Shown: one piece after another, positions 63,955-64,000 of the stretch | Layout: every line of letters begins with the position of its first letter | Position numbering within the stretch: position 1 is the stretch's first letter | NCBI RefSeq assembly: GCF_001043975.1 | Contig: NZ_LABY01000059.1 | Location: 1 to 64,000, forward strand | Length of the DNA stretch: 64,000 nucleotides | Direction of reading: 5' to 3' | Origin: Methylobacterium variabile | GTDB taxonomy: Bacteria; Pseudomonadota; Alphaproteobacteria; Rhizobiales; Beijerinckiaceae | Notes under the pieces: model-generated | Seen by the model: the letters and a program-made list of their open reading frames with translations, nothing else | Database searches by the model: none | What the model was told of the DNA's origin: nothing | Position numbers and translations under genes: made by a program

Positions 63955-64000
63955 TCAGGGGGCTGTGGCGAGGAGGCTCAAGGGCACGCGCGCCTCCGCG
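63955..64000 (-). other. Possible C-terminal end of a gene upstream of traG
   Basis: A minus-strand reading is open from the window edge to a TGA at 63955-63957 (ending 'LSLLATAP'). It may be the 3' end of a conjugation gene (a relaxase often precedes traG). It is too short to be sure. Confidence 0.25.

Overview
The window is very GC-rich chromosomal DNA from a flagellated alphaproteobacterium of the Hyphomicrobiales, most likely Methylobacterium or a close relative. The evidence is an alphaproteobacterial flagellar set (FliX, a DUF6468 protein, MotE, FlgN-like and FlgJ-N-like proteins), a CtrA-type box before fliL, sigma54-type promoters before flgI and flgF, a single-cysteine DksA, an S21 protein with an Ala/Pro tail, and GC-rich palindromic repeats. 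The genus is inferred from gene content; no rRNA is present.

Layout. 1-6.8 kb: a solute-binding protein and a surface-polysaccharide group (CapD-type sugar-nucleotide dehydratase, two CgeB-like glycosyltransferases, UDP-glucuronate decarboxylase-like protein). 6.8-11.9 kb: LysR regulator, GST, Liv-type binding protein, iron alcohol dehydrogenase and a porin-like mini-protein. 11.9-28.6 kb: flagellar genes in several units (flgI/flgJ-N/flgN; fliX; flgF-G-A-H; fliL-fliM-DUF6468-motE-TPR), interrupted by an MBOAT/SGNH O-acylation pair and dksA. 28.6-30.1 kb: two tRNA-Leu(CAG) genes in a direct duplication that includes the promoter. 30.1-36.4 kb: leuC and a complete sugar-type ABC importer. 36.6-50.3 kb: 2-hydroxyacid dehydrogenase, double-domain protease inhibitor, a MetRS-like gene with an elaborate leader, M32 carboxypeptidase, chemoreceptor, class II glutamine amidotransferase, a response regulator with Glu at the phosphoacceptor site, rpsU, PHA depolymerase, GST, aldose epimerase and MarR. 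50.5-56.7 kb: acyl-CoA synthetase, an orphan two-repeat type I-E-like CRISPR, and a seven-gene Mrp/Mbh-type antiporter operon without the large MrpA N-terminal module. 56.9-58.8 kb: bicupin oxalate decarboxylase with a DUF1275 membrane protein. 58.8-64 kb: a mobile, AT-richer region with transposase debris, an intact IS5-family element, a stand-alone M41-like metallopeptidase and a TraG/VirD4 coupling protein.

How the genes work together. The flagellar part supplies P and L rings, rod, ring chaperones, C-ring switch and stator chaperone; the CtrA-like and sigma54-like sites fit the Caulobacter-type hierarchy in which FliX acts. The minus-strand ABC genes (binding protein, two permeases, ATPase) form one importer.

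Least ordinary features: the orphan CRISPR at 52.4 kb, the nested leader before the MetRS-like gene (40.14-40.37 kb), the AT-rich M41-like protein beside TraG, and the Mbh-ordered antiporter operon. No complete new defence system was found.
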